From the NCBI GenBank assembly GCA_009777955.1, contig WRKW01000008.1, positions 1-50,139 on the forward strand: a stretch of 50,139 bases of DNA. The letters run 5' to 3'. The translations under genes were made by a program, and so were the position numbers. The stretch comes from Alphaproteobacteria bacterium (GTDB taxonomy: Bacteria; Pseudomonadota; Alphaproteobacteria; Rs-D84). Shown piece by piece: positions 7,967 to 15,331 of this stretch. Each line of letters opens with the position of its first letter. Positions within the stretch are counted from its first letter, which is position 1. Under the pieces are notes generated by a model. That model was not told the origin of the DNA. It ran no database searches and worked only from the letters and a program-made list of their open reading frames with translations.

Positions 7967-8860
7967 ATGTCACAAAAATTTGGACTCGGCCGCGGATTGG
8001 CCGATTTGAAAGCAGAAATGGGAAGTGTGCCGGAAATATCGGTTTTGGCGGGCGGAGAGCGTGTGGTAGTGCGACATATTCCCATATCGCAAATCGTTCC
8101 AAATCCGGATCAGCCACGCAAAACATTCGCATCGGCGGAACTGGAAGACCTTGCAAATTCTATCCGTGAAAAGGGTGTGTTACAGCCGATTCTTGTTCGT
8201 ACAGATCGAAGTGGATCGTCTGCAACGGGGGGGCAATATGAAATAGTTGCCGGCGAACGACGCTGGCGTGCATCGCAAATGGCGGGACTTAAAGAAATTC
8301 CGGCTTTGGTAAAGACTGTTACCCCGGAAAATGCGATGGAAATCGCACTGATTGAAAATGTTCAACGTGAAAATTTAAATTCCATAGAAGAAGCCGCCGC
8401 ATATAAAAATTTGATGGAAAGTTGCGGTTATGAAATGGGCGATGTTGTGAAGCTTATTGGAAAATCAGAAAGCTATATAAGGAATATTATGCGGCTGTCG
8501 ACATTGCCAAAGTCGGTTCAGAAAATGGTGGAAGATGGTCATTTATCGGCCAGCCATGCAAGAACAATCGCAGTTGCTGATGATCCAGATGCTTTGGCGA
8601 AAAAAGTGATAGAACAGGGTTTGTCAGTTGCGGATACAGTGACAGAGGTTAAATCCAGACCCAGATCGTCAAAAAGCCGGTCTTTTCGTAATGAATCTAT
8701 GTCACAGACAGACATTCGGGAATATGAACGTAAATTGGAATCCGCCTTGTCCGTGCCCGTGCAAATAAAATTACGCAAAGGCGGCGCGGGAGAGCTGGCC
8801 TTGCGTTTCGTCAGCAAACTGCAAATGGAACAATTGATAGAATTATTAACCAAAAACTGA
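7967..8860 (+). CDS. parB: Chromosome partitioning protein ParB
   Basis: A 297-aa ParB/Spo0J that loads on parS and spreads as a CTP-dependent clamp. Visible: GLGRGL at the N-terminus, the NPDQPRKTF box, the GERRWRA motif, the ENVQRENLN motif that contacts CTP, a helix-turn-helix (GKSESYIRNIMRLSTLP) that reads parS, and a C-terminal dimerisation segment. An AAAGGTAAAG ribosome site precedes the ATG. The matching palindromes are in the flanking spacers, including one between parB and gpsA. Confidence 0.96.
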   Translation: MSQKFGLGRGLADLKAEMGSVPEISVLAGGERVVVRHIPISQIVPNPDQPRKTFASAELEDLANSIREKGVLQPILVRTDRSGSSATGGQYEIVAGERRWRASQMAGLKEIPALVKTVTPENAMEIALIENVQRENLNSIEEAAAYKNLMESCGYEMGDVVKLIGKSESYIRNIMRLSTLPKSVQKMVEDGHLSASHARTIAVADDPDALAKKVIEQGLSVADTVTEVKSRPRSSKSRSFRNESMSQTDIREYERKLESALSVPVQIKLRKGGAGELALRFVSKLQMEQLIELLTKN

Positions 8861-8892
8861 GTTTCTGGGTCTAGAAACAAAGAATTAGTTTG

Positions 8893-8908
8893 TATTTCAT
8901 GTGAAATT
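8893..8908. promoter_or_regulatory. parS: parS-like ParB binding site 4
   Basis: TATTTCATGTGAAATT, in the 59-nt spacer between parB and gpsA. Confidence 0.78.
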
Positions 8909-8919
8909 CGGAGAAAAAA

Positions 8920-9819
8920 ATGAAAGTCGGAATAATCGGGGCGGGGGCCTGGGGTGGTGCTTTGGCGGCATCTGCTTCGCGGGCTGGTAACGAAGTTGTT
9001 TTATGGTCTTATGATGCGGTGGACGCGGGGATTTCTGGTAATATTTCTGTTACCAATGATATGTCGCAAATTCGCGATGCCACAGTATGGTTGATTGCAA
9101 CGCCGGCATTATTTTTTCGTGAAACTATTATTAAAGCCAAAATTTTTTATACCGGCCAACCTGTTATTATTTGTACAAAAGGAATGTGTCCAGATGGTAA
9201 ATTTGTTGGCGATATATTGGTAGAGAAATTAAAAATTGATAAGGAAACGCTTATCGGTATACTTTCTGGGCCGCAATTTGCATCCGAAGTCGCGGTTGGA
9301 AAGCCCAATGGTGGTATCATCGCGGGTTCTGAAAAAATTTATAGCGTGGCAAAAAAAGCCCTGTCTGGTATGATATTAGAAGAAAGTCGCGATATTATGG
9401 GGGTACAGATTTGCGGAGCCGGCAAAAATGCCGTAGCTATTCTTATGGGATATCTGGATGGAAAGGATGTTGGTGAAAATGAACGCGCACTGCGTCTGAC
9501 GAAAGCTTGGGGTGAAATCGTTTCATTGGGTCGGCACATGGGCGCACAAATTGAAACCTTCCTGGGGTTAGCCGGGCTGGGGGATTTATTTCTGACTGCT
9601 ACCAGCAAGACTTCGCGAAATTATCGGGCTGGTTTGGAATTGGCCTTTGGCAGAAAGTCGATTGACACTGTCGAAGGAATTTCTGCCGTTTACGGCTTGT
9701 CAAAAATGGCCGCCAATATCAGATGTGGTGGTGATGGGGCTAAAAAAGCCGGTGTTTTTATGCCAAATATGGAATTTCTGGCAAAGCTTATAGCCGCGTG
9801 TGATGGGGCAGGGGATTAA
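8920..9819 (+). CDS. gpsA: Glycerol-3-phosphate dehydrogenase [NAD(P)+]
   Basis: A 299-aa cytoplasmic enzyme that reduces dihydroxyacetone phosphate to sn-glycerol 3-phosphate for phospholipid synthesis. The nucleotide-binding GAGAWG is at residues 7-12, the ILSGPQFASEVAVGKPN block near 107-123, the catalytic-lysine segment AGKNAVAI near 168, and LAGLGDLFLTATSKTSRN near 215-232. It is about 30 residues shorter than typical GpsA, with a compact N-terminal domain, but all core motifs are present. A GGAG ribosome site precedes the ATG. It is downstream of parB and may be read from the same promoter. Confidence 0.94.
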   Translation: MKVGIIGAGAWGGALAASASRAGNEVVLWSYDAVDAGISGNISVTNDMSQIRDATVWLIATPALFFRETIIKAKIFYTGQPVIICTKGMCPDGKFVGDILVEKLKIDKETLIGILSGPQFASEVAVGKPNGGIIAGSEKIYSVAKKALSGMILEESRDIMGVQICGAGKNAVAILMGYLDGKDVGENERALRLTKAWGEIVSLGRHMGAQIETFLGLAGLGDLFLTATSKTSRNYRAGLELAFGRKSIDTVEGISAVYGLSKMAANIRCGGDGAKKAGVFMPNMEFLAKLIAACDGAGD

Positions 9820-9878
9820 TATGTTCCGCGCAGAGTGGTGCGTTTATCCCATCTTGTCCATCATTGTAATCAAACTAT

Positions 9879-11096
9879 TTATTCATGTCTAAGGCTATCA
9901 ATCGGATTTAATTTTGCTGCTTTTATGGCCGGAAATACTCCCGATGCAAAACCCACGACCAGGGCTACAATCACGGACAATGCCACTGCCCACATGCTTA
10001 TGGTTGCCGGATAATTCATCATCATGGGCACAAGGAACTGCGCCCCCGCTATACCCAGTAAAAGCCCTATCATGCTGCCTATGAACGATATAAGAACCGA
10101 TTCCGACATGAATTGTGTGATAATGTGACTTTCCTTTGCTCCTATTGCCTTTCTTATTCCTATCTCTCGCGTGCGTTCGGCCACAGAAACCAGCATCATG
10201 TTCATAATGCCGATAGAGCCCACTAAAAGTGACACGCTGGCTATGGAAATCAACAACATTTTCATAAATCCAGCAATAGTATTCATGGTTTCCATTACCT
10301 GTTTCATATCTGTTATTTGAAAGTCGTCGCGTTGGTCATCCCTTAATTTGTGTCGCTCGCGCAGCAACAGGGTCATCTGTTCTGTTGCGAAATTATTATC
10401 GGCATTGGCCGTCAGCCGCAGCATTACCGTGGGAACTGAATTTGGGAATCTGGGGCTGGAAATGCGTTTTTGCAGGGTGGTCAACGGAACAAATATGGAA
10501 TCGTCGGTACTTCCCATCCCCTCGCCTTTTTCTTTTGTTACCCCTATGACAACCAGGGGTGTATTACCAACCCGGATAACCTGTCCGATTGGATTATTGC
10601 CCATTTCCAGCTCTTTTACTATTCGGGATCCCAATATGGCATAGGTAGATGCATTGCGCACCGCAGACCAATCAAAAAATACGCCTTGTTCTATCTCTAT
10701 ATTCTGTATGTGTTGATATGCCGGATAAACCCCGACCACAGTTGTACCCCAATTTTTGTTGCCGAATATGACCTGTCCGCCGAAATTACGTACCGGGCTG
10801 GCGAATTCCACCTCTGGCAATTGGGCCAGAGCATCCGCATCCTGTATCGTAAGCGTCTGCATACCAGAGAAAGTTCTGACCCCACCGGTTTGGGCGGCTC
10901 CGGCGCGGATTATAATGGTATTTGTACCCAAAGCAGAAAATTGGTCGTCTATTTGCTTTTGTACAGTTTCTCCAAATGTAACCATTACCACCACTGCCAG
11001 AACACCGATAATAATTCCCAAAATGGTCAGAATCGACCGAATTTTGTTTCCCGATATGGATAGCCATGATTCTTTCAAGATGTCGTTAAAGGTCAT
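9879..11096 (-). CDS. MacB-type ABC transporter permease
   Basis: A 405-aa inner-membrane permease of the MacB/FtsX class. The N-terminal helix (SILTILGIIIGVLAVVVMVTFG) is followed by a large periplasmic MacB core domain (about residues 45-270) and three C-terminal helices in an FtsX domain with the usual RTREIGIRKAIGAKE loop. The ATPase is a separate gene (11965-12687), unlike E. coli MacB where both are fused. With that ATPase, the MacA-like adaptor (13576) and the TolC-like channel (15328) it should form a tripartite exporter powered from the cytoplasm. Substrate unknown (macrolides, peptides or lipoproteins are all possible). GAG-type ribosome site before the ATG. Confidence 0.88.
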   Translation of the reverse strand: MTFNDILKESWLSISGNKIRSILTILGIIIGVLAVVVMVTFGETVQKQIDDQFSALGTNTIIIRAGAAQTGGVRTFSGMQTLTIQDADALAQLPEVEFASPVRNFGGQVIFGNKNWGTTVVGVYPAYQHIQNIEIEQGVFFDWSAVRNASTYAILGSRIVKELEMGNNPIGQVIRVGNTPLVVIGVTKEKGEGMGSTDDSIFVPLTTLQKRISSPRFPNSVPTVMLRLTANADNNFATEQMTLLLRERHKLRDDQRDDFQITDMKQVMETMNTIAGFMKMLLISIASVSLLVGSIGIMNMMLVSVAERTREIGIRKAIGAKESHIITQFMSESVLISFIGSMIGLLLGIAGAQFLVPMMMNYPATISMWAVALSVIVALVVGFASGVFPAIKAAKLNPIDSLRHE

Positions 11097-11255
11097 TTTA
11101 ATTCTCCAAGCTTCCAGTCATTATATCATAAATCCGGCGGGTGACCAAACTGGTTAAGGGTTTGGGCGACAAAAAATTTGCTTTATGTCGGTTTAATGTT
11201 GTATTATTTGAAATAAGAACGGGGGGCGGGGTACGACCAAAGGGAAAGTGTCGAA

Positions 11256-11942
11256 ATGAAAAAAAAGCCATTGCTGGTTGCCGTCGAAGGTGGCGACAAG
11301 GTCGGGAAAACGACCCAGGTTTCACAATTTTATGATTATTTATGCCAAAAAGCTGGTTGTACGGAATTGATAAAATATCCCGTGTATGACAGTCAGACCG
11401 GAAAAGAAATTCAAAAATACCTGAATGGCGAATTTGGCAGCCCCTATGATATAGACCCGAAAAGAGTAATAGGTTTTTACGCGAATGATAGGCTGGCGGA
11501 CAAACCACGCGTAGATGCGTGTATTAAAGCCGGAAAAAATATTCTGTTTGACCGGTATGTCGCAAGTAATCTTTACACCGCCGCCCGAATGCCGAAAGAT
11601 CATTGGCCGAAATGGATAAGATATATTGAATACTTAGAATTTGCGAAAAACGGATTGGTTCGACCCGATCTGGTATTATATTTGTATTTGGATCCGTTGG
11701 TTGCGGCAAAGGTAAATGGGAACGAGGAAAGCTGGCAGAAAGAAAAACGCGATGTTCACGAAGCGGATTTACAGTTACAAATTAATGTTACAAAGATATA
11801 CAGGGCCAGAGCCATTATGACCCCCGATCGGTGGCGGGTTATAGACCAGATGGGGTCGGATGGTACCAGAAAAGGCATAGATGAAATTCAATCCAATATG
11901 CGCGCGTGTCTTGATGATTTTTTAAGGAAGAAAGTGAAATAA
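11256..11942 (+). CDS. Thymidylate kinase-like protein
   Basis: A 228-aa P-loop nucleotide kinase. Visible: Walker A GGDKVGKTT at residues 12-20, KYPVYDSQTGKEIQKYL (the base/lid-side block found in dTMP kinases), FYANDRL, and the FDRYVAS motif whose DR(Y) contacts the substrate. Such enzymes phosphorylate dTMP to dTDP. The sequence is divergent from the usual bacterial Tmk and looks closer to the archaeal/eukaryotic-type pattern; this is a judgement by eye. It could be the sole Tmk of the organism or a second, specialised kinase. It sits on the plus strand between the permease and ATPase genes of the exporter, divergent from the first and convergent with the second. Confidence 0.8.
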   Translation: MKKKPLLVAVEGGDKVGKTTQVSQFYDYLCQKAGCTELIKYPVYDSQTGKEIQKYLNGEFGSPYDIDPKRVIGFYANDRLADKPRVDACIKAGKNILFDRYVASNLYTAARMPKDHWPKWIRYIEYLEFAKNGLVRPDLVLYLYLDPLVAAKVNGNEESWQKEKRDVHEADLQLQINVTKIYRARAIMTPDRWRVIDQMGSDGTRKGIDEIQSNMRACLDDFLRKKVK

Positions 11943-11964
11943 AGCCGGTGTTTTTAACCAGTTT

Positions 11965-12687
11965 TTAAAGATTTTTCTGGTCTTTTGGAATCGCCCCGTC
12001 ATAGTTGATCCGGCCGTCGCGAATATGTATCAATCGGCGGGAAAATTTTGCTATATCGAATTCGTGGGTAATGGTGACTATGGTAATGCCCAGATCCTGG
12101 TTCAATTTTTTGAATATTTCCAGAATTTCTTTGCCCTTTTTGCTGTCCAGGGCACCGGTTGGTTCGTCTGCCAATATTACCTTTGGTTCCCCGGCCAGCG
12201 CGCGCGCAATGGCCACACGTTGACGCATTCCGCCCGATAACTGTGTTGGCAGATAATATTCAAATTTTTCAAGCCCCACTTTATAAAGCATTTCCCGTGC
12301 GCGGCGCAAACGTTCATCCATTGGCAATCCGCGGTACATAAGGGGCAACATGACATTATCCAGAACACTTCGCTTGGTCAAAAGGTTAAAGTTCTGGAAC
12401 ACAAAGCCGATGTATTCGTTTCTTGCAACTGCCAGTTCATCCGATGTCATATCGGTAACATCATTTCCGTAAAGTTCATAAATACCGCTTGTTGGAATAT
12501 CCAGTGCACCGATTATGTTCATGATTGTGGATTTGCCGGATCCGGATGGACCCATGATGGATACGAATTCCCCCGCGCATATATCAAATGTAACATCGTA
12601 CAGCACGCGCTGTACACCGCCGACTTCAAGTGGAAAGTCTTTGCATATTTTTTTGAACGAAATTATTTTAGGTTGCTGTTTTGCCAT
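11965..12687 (-). CDS. MacB-type ABC transporter ATPase
   Basis: A 240-aa ABC ATPase of the LolD/MacB class. Walker A GPSGSGKST is at residues 46-54, Q-loop in GFVFQNFNLL, signature LSGGMRQR, Walker B VILADEPTGALDS, and the H-loop in VTITHE. I choose the ATG at 12687 rather than 12729: a TATAAT box lies at 12700-12695, seven bases upstream of it, so the earlier ATGs would fall in or above the promoter. That also implies a leaderless mRNA. It supplies energy to the separately encoded permease at 9879. The gene is convergent with the kinase gene and divergent from paralog copy 2. Confidence 0.88.
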   Translation of the reverse strand: MAKQQPKIISFKKICKDFPLEVGGVQRVLYDVTFDICAGEFVSIMGPSGSGKSTIMNIIGALDIPTSGIYELYGNDVTDMTSDELAVARNEYIGFVFQNFNLLTKRSVLDNVMLPLMYRGLPMDERLRRAREMLYKVGLEKFEYYLPTQLSGGMRQRVAIARALAGEPKVILADEPTGALDSKKGKEILEIFKKLNQDLGITIVTITHEFDIAKFSRRLIHIRDGRINYDGAIPKDQKNL

Positions 12688-12694
12688 AATGTTC

Positions 12695-12700
12695 ATTATA
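12695..12700 (-). promoter_or_regulatory. -10 box for the ABC ATPase, leaderless layout
   Basis: TATAAT on the minus strand ends seven bases before the ATG at 12687. No Shine-Dalgarno is possible between them. No good -35 was found. Confidence 0.5.
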
Positions 12701-12762
12701 TCACAAATTATCGTAAAAAGCATTCGCATTTCTTTTGCTTACTTTACATGACTAAATACAAA

Positions 12763-12806
12763 TTGACCTTTGTCATGAAATATGGTATAATATACCCAAA
12801 GGAGAG
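12763..12806 (+). promoter_or_regulatory. Conserved promoter of paralog copy 2
   Basis: TTGACC (12763-12768), exactly 17 bases, TATAAT (12786-12791), then ribosome site AAAGGAGAG (12798-12806). The same block, from the CTTTACATGAC upstream to the ribosome site, precedes the copies at 20898 and 32529. TGACC-TT-TGTCA forms an imperfect palindrome over the -35 and may be an operator. Confidence 0.85.
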
Positions 12807-12812
12807 AGTATC

Positions 12813-13304
12813 ATGAATACATTTAACAAAACTATAAAGCTAACAAGCATCCTTGCTGTATTAACGGTAATCCCATTACAAGGGTCTATCGCTGCCGTAG
12901 CGTGTGTGCCGCAACCACCCAATAGTCCGACGAGTTGTGATGTTTTTTCCCAGTGTTCTAGTAGTAATCCCGCATATCATAATTGCACCAACCGATCCTT
13001 TGGGGATTGGGGAGTAAGAGGCTGTGCCGGAAGTAATGTATCAGAGTTCAGTGGCACAAGCCTGTGTTCAAGCACAAGCGGAACATCAAATACCCCCGGC
13101 AACCCTGTTGCAGATAACGGACAATACTGTTGGTGTAAAATAACAAATATTCCCGGGTTTAGTGTCGCTTCGTCGGCTTGGGTTTTCCGGGACGACTACG
13201 AAGATCCGTCTTCTTGCACGTATAACTGCGCGGTCTATTGCGCGGTCAACGCCCAGCTCAATTCCGGCTTCCGGTCGGCACTATTTGCGGGTCTCGGCCT
13301 TTGA
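12813..13304 (+). CDS. Exported Cys-rich paralog, copy 2
   Basis: A 163-aa protein of unknown function. A signal peptide (MNTFNKTIKLTSILAVLTVIP..., likely cut after SIAA) sends it to the periplasm or outside. The mature part starts VACVPQ and is variable up to about residue 65, where SFGDWGVRGC begins the conserved core: GSNVSEFSGTSLCSS, GNPVAD, YCWCKIT, IPGFSVASSAWVF. A second variable stretch with paired cysteines follows, then FRSALFAGLGL at the very end. The even spread of cysteines suggests disulphides. Neighbours are unrelated exporter genes on the other strand, so it appears to be a self-contained insertion with its own promoter and downstream repeats. Pilin, adhesin, bacteriocin-like or surface antigen roles are all possible; none can be shown. 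Confidence 0.85.
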   Translation: MNTFNKTIKLTSILAVLTVIPLQGSIAAVACVPQPPNSPTSCDVFSQCSSSNPAYHNCTNRSFGDWGVRGCAGSNVSEFSGTSLCSSTSGTSNTPGNPVADNGQYCWCKITNIPGFSVASSAWVFRDDYEDPSSCTYNCAVYCAVNAQLNSGFRSALFAGLGL

Positions 13305-13575
13305 TGTTATGGCGGTTTAATGTCATCGCAGTCTGATGTCATTGTGGTCTGGTGTCATTGCGAGTCGCGTCACCGCTTGCGGTGACGGACGAAGCAATCT
13401 TTTCCAACTGGGGAAGTATACTCTAAACGGCTCTCGTAAGAGAGCCGTTATAACTGAGCCTTGTCGCGCTTTGCGCGACACATTAATTATTCATTATTCA
13501 CTATTCATTTATTCCGCGCACACCATCGTCATGCCTGCCGCCGCGACTCGCAATGACACACTTTCACTTGGCTTT
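13305..13575. repeat. Repeat block after paralog copy 2
   Basis: Begins one base after the paralog stop codon. It holds degenerate GTCATTGTGGTCTG starts, one full GTCATTGCGAG...GAAGCAATC unit with an internal CACCGC/GCGGTG hairpin (13353-13403), a GGCTCTC/GAGAGCC hairpin (about 13429-13448), the GTCGCGC-TTT-GCGCGAC hairpin (13463-13479), ATTCATT/ATTCACT tracts and a partial inverted unit. The last bases abut the macA stop codon. No gene. Confidence 0.8.
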
Positions 13576-14901
13576 TTATCTTCGACCGCCACCACCCATG
13601 CCGCCGCCCATTCCTCCACCGCCCATACCGCCGATGCCCCCACGCTGTCCGCCGCCACTGGCATTGCCTGTGCTTGCCCCGATTTTTCCGGTAATCATTC
13701 TGTCGCCTTCTTCCAGGGCATCGTCTGGTTCCGGTATAATCTCTGTTTCGGTGGCTGTTACGATGCCCCGGCTATATTTGACAAGGATGGGGGCATTATT
13801 ACCGGCTTTTTTGTCGTTATTTGATCTTTCTATCAATAAAGTATTACGCGGGGTACAGGTTCCGTCTTGTATGCACTTATCATCGGATAGCGGTTTAAGC
13901 GTCCGGATAAGGAAAGATGCATTGGTTGCTTTCCATACATTATTTTTTTCCGCAACCAAGATAGTTACAAACGCTGTCATACCCGGCATAAGGCGCATAT
14001 CAGAATTATCCACATCGATAATTACGGTATATATAACCACGCTTTGCGCCGTTGTCGGGGAAAGACGTATTTGTCGTACCATACCGTTGAAAGTCTGATT
14101 AGGATAGGCATCGACCGTAAAGGTGACGGTCTGGTCTTCCCTTATGGATCCTATGTCGGCCTCTGAAACCGATGTTTCTATCCGCATCTTTGAAAGATCT
14201 TCTGCGATTTCAAACAGATCTGGTGCCTGAAAGCTGGCGGCAACGGTTTGGCCGCGATCAACTTTTCGTGATATTACGGTGCCATCAACTGGACTTGTTA
14301 TGGTTGCGTAATTAAGATTGGTCATGGCTCTTTCATACTGGGATTTTGCGCGGCGGACAGATTCTTCGGATGTCTTGAATCGTGTTTCGGCCTGTTCCAT
14401 TTCGGATCTTGCTATAAATCCTTCTCCGTACAGTGTTTTTGCCCTGTTGAATTCCCGTTGGTCGAAATTACGTGTTGCGGTTGCGGAATCCAGGGCGGCC
14501 TTTGCTTCGTCTACACTGGCTTGCAGAACCGATGGGTCGATTTTCAAAAGAATCTGACCCGCCTTGACCTTGTCGTTAAAGTCGACATATATTTCTTCTA
14601 TTATTCCGGATACTTGGCTTCCGACCTTTATGGTATTAAGGGGTCTGATTTCGCCGGTTGCCGTCACAACTTGGCGCAAATTCCCGCGGGTTATGGGGGA
14701 TGTAATCCAAAGTTCAGATTTTTTTTGGGATGAACCAGATGTCAAAAACCAGCCGCCGACCGCCAGAATCGCAACAATCAAGAACATACGCCACTTGCGT
14801 CGGCGGATATACCCCATAAGGCTTGCGATCAATCCGGCCGGATATATTATCAGTTTCATGATTTTTGAATCTTTTTTAACCATATTCTTTTCTTTTTTCA
14901 T
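13576..14901 (-). CDS. MacA-like periplasmic adaptor (membrane fusion protein)
   Basis: A 441-aa HlyD/RND-type adaptor. A basic N-terminus and membrane helix (about residues 35-53, WRMFLIVAILAVGGWFL) anchor it in the inner membrane. Then come a lipoyl-like half-motif (GSQVSGIIEEIYVDFNDKVKAGQILLKID), an alpha-helical hairpin (about 125-195), the second lipoyl half (ATITSPVDGTVISRKVDRGQTV) and a beta-barrel domain. It should bridge the MacB-like permease and the TolC-like channel. The last 30 residues are a low-complexity Gly/Met/Arg tail not usual in MacA. The gene is 16 nt after the 137-aa gene and belongs to the TolC-x-MacA operon; repeats and a paralog cassette now separate it from the ATPase gene. 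Confidence 0.88.
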   Translation of the reverse strand: MKKEKNMVKKDSKIMKLIIYPAGLIASLMGYIRRRKWRMFLIVAILAVGGWFLTSGSSQKKSELWITSPITRGNLRQVVTATGEIRPLNTIKVGSQVSGIIEEIYVDFNDKVKAGQILLKIDPSVLQASVDEAKAALDSATATRNFDQREFNRAKTLYGEGFIARSEMEQAETRFKTSEESVRRAKSQYERAMTNLNYATITSPVDGTVISRKVDRGQTVAASFQAPDLFEIAEDLSKMRIETSVSEADIGSIREDQTVTFTVDAYPNQTFNGMVRQIRLSPTTAQSVVIYTVIIDVDNSDMRLMPGMTAFVTILVAEKNNVWKATNASFLIRTLKPLSDDKCIQDGTCTPRNTLLIERSNNDKKAGNNAPILVKYSRGIVTATETEIIPEPDDALEEGDRMITGKIGASTGNASGGGQRGGIGGMGGGGMGGGMGGGGRR

Positions 14902-14917
14902 ACCGGTCTCCGTTTTT

Positions 14918-15331
14918 TTATTCCGTATCTTGGCTTTCTATTGCCGCACAGCCATAACCTGTGCCATGAATCCAAATAATATATCCCTTGTCATCCAGGG
15001 ACAGTTCCAGGCTGTCGCCGTCTTCAAGAAGTCCCTTGTAGATATTCGCATCGTCGGTTTTCTGGAAAATAATTCCATCCTGGTTTACAAGGCTTGGGTT
15101 CGATCCGCTGGATGCAAAGGCCGTACCGCCGACTGCAAGCCCTTTCATACGCTCTGCCTTTGTCATGGGGTTTTTCGCGGTTGTGCGGATATTCAACACA
15201 GCGGTATCGCCGTCCATGTTAACAGTCACCGCATAATTGCCCATACAGTCAAGTTTTATTGTTTCCGCCGTTGCCGGGTTAAAAATGAAAACGACCGTTG
15301 CGACGAAAAAAATTGTAATAAATTTTTTCAT
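14918..15331 (-). CDS. Small periplasmic protein in the exporter operon
   Basis: A 137-aa protein with a signal peptide (MKKFITIFFVATVVFIFNPATA, cut before ETIKLDC) and two or three cysteines. The mature part is predicted mostly beta strand. No family recognised. Its ATG overlaps the stop codon of the TolC-like gene (ATGA type, 4 nt), so the two are translationally coupled, and macA follows after 16 nt. An accessory periplasmic role for the exporter is inferred only from this position. The start of its mature sequence, AETIKLDC, resembles the AETVRLVC of the small frame at 40745. Confidence 0.72.
   Translation of the reverse strand: MKKFITIFFVATVVFIFNPATAETIKLDCMGNYAVTVNMDGDTAVLNIRTTAKNPMTKAERMKGLAVGGTAFASSGSNPSLVNQDGIIFQKTDDANIYKGLLEDGDSLELSLDDKGYIIWIHGTGYGCAAIESQDTE

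Noticed and set aside
10470..11063. 197-codon frame opposite the permease gene
   Set aside because: Antisense shadow; no ribosome site, composition unlike a protein.
13990..14020. TTATCCACA, a DnaA-box match
   Set aside because: Single site inside the macA coding sequence; no cluster, so no evidence for an origin here.
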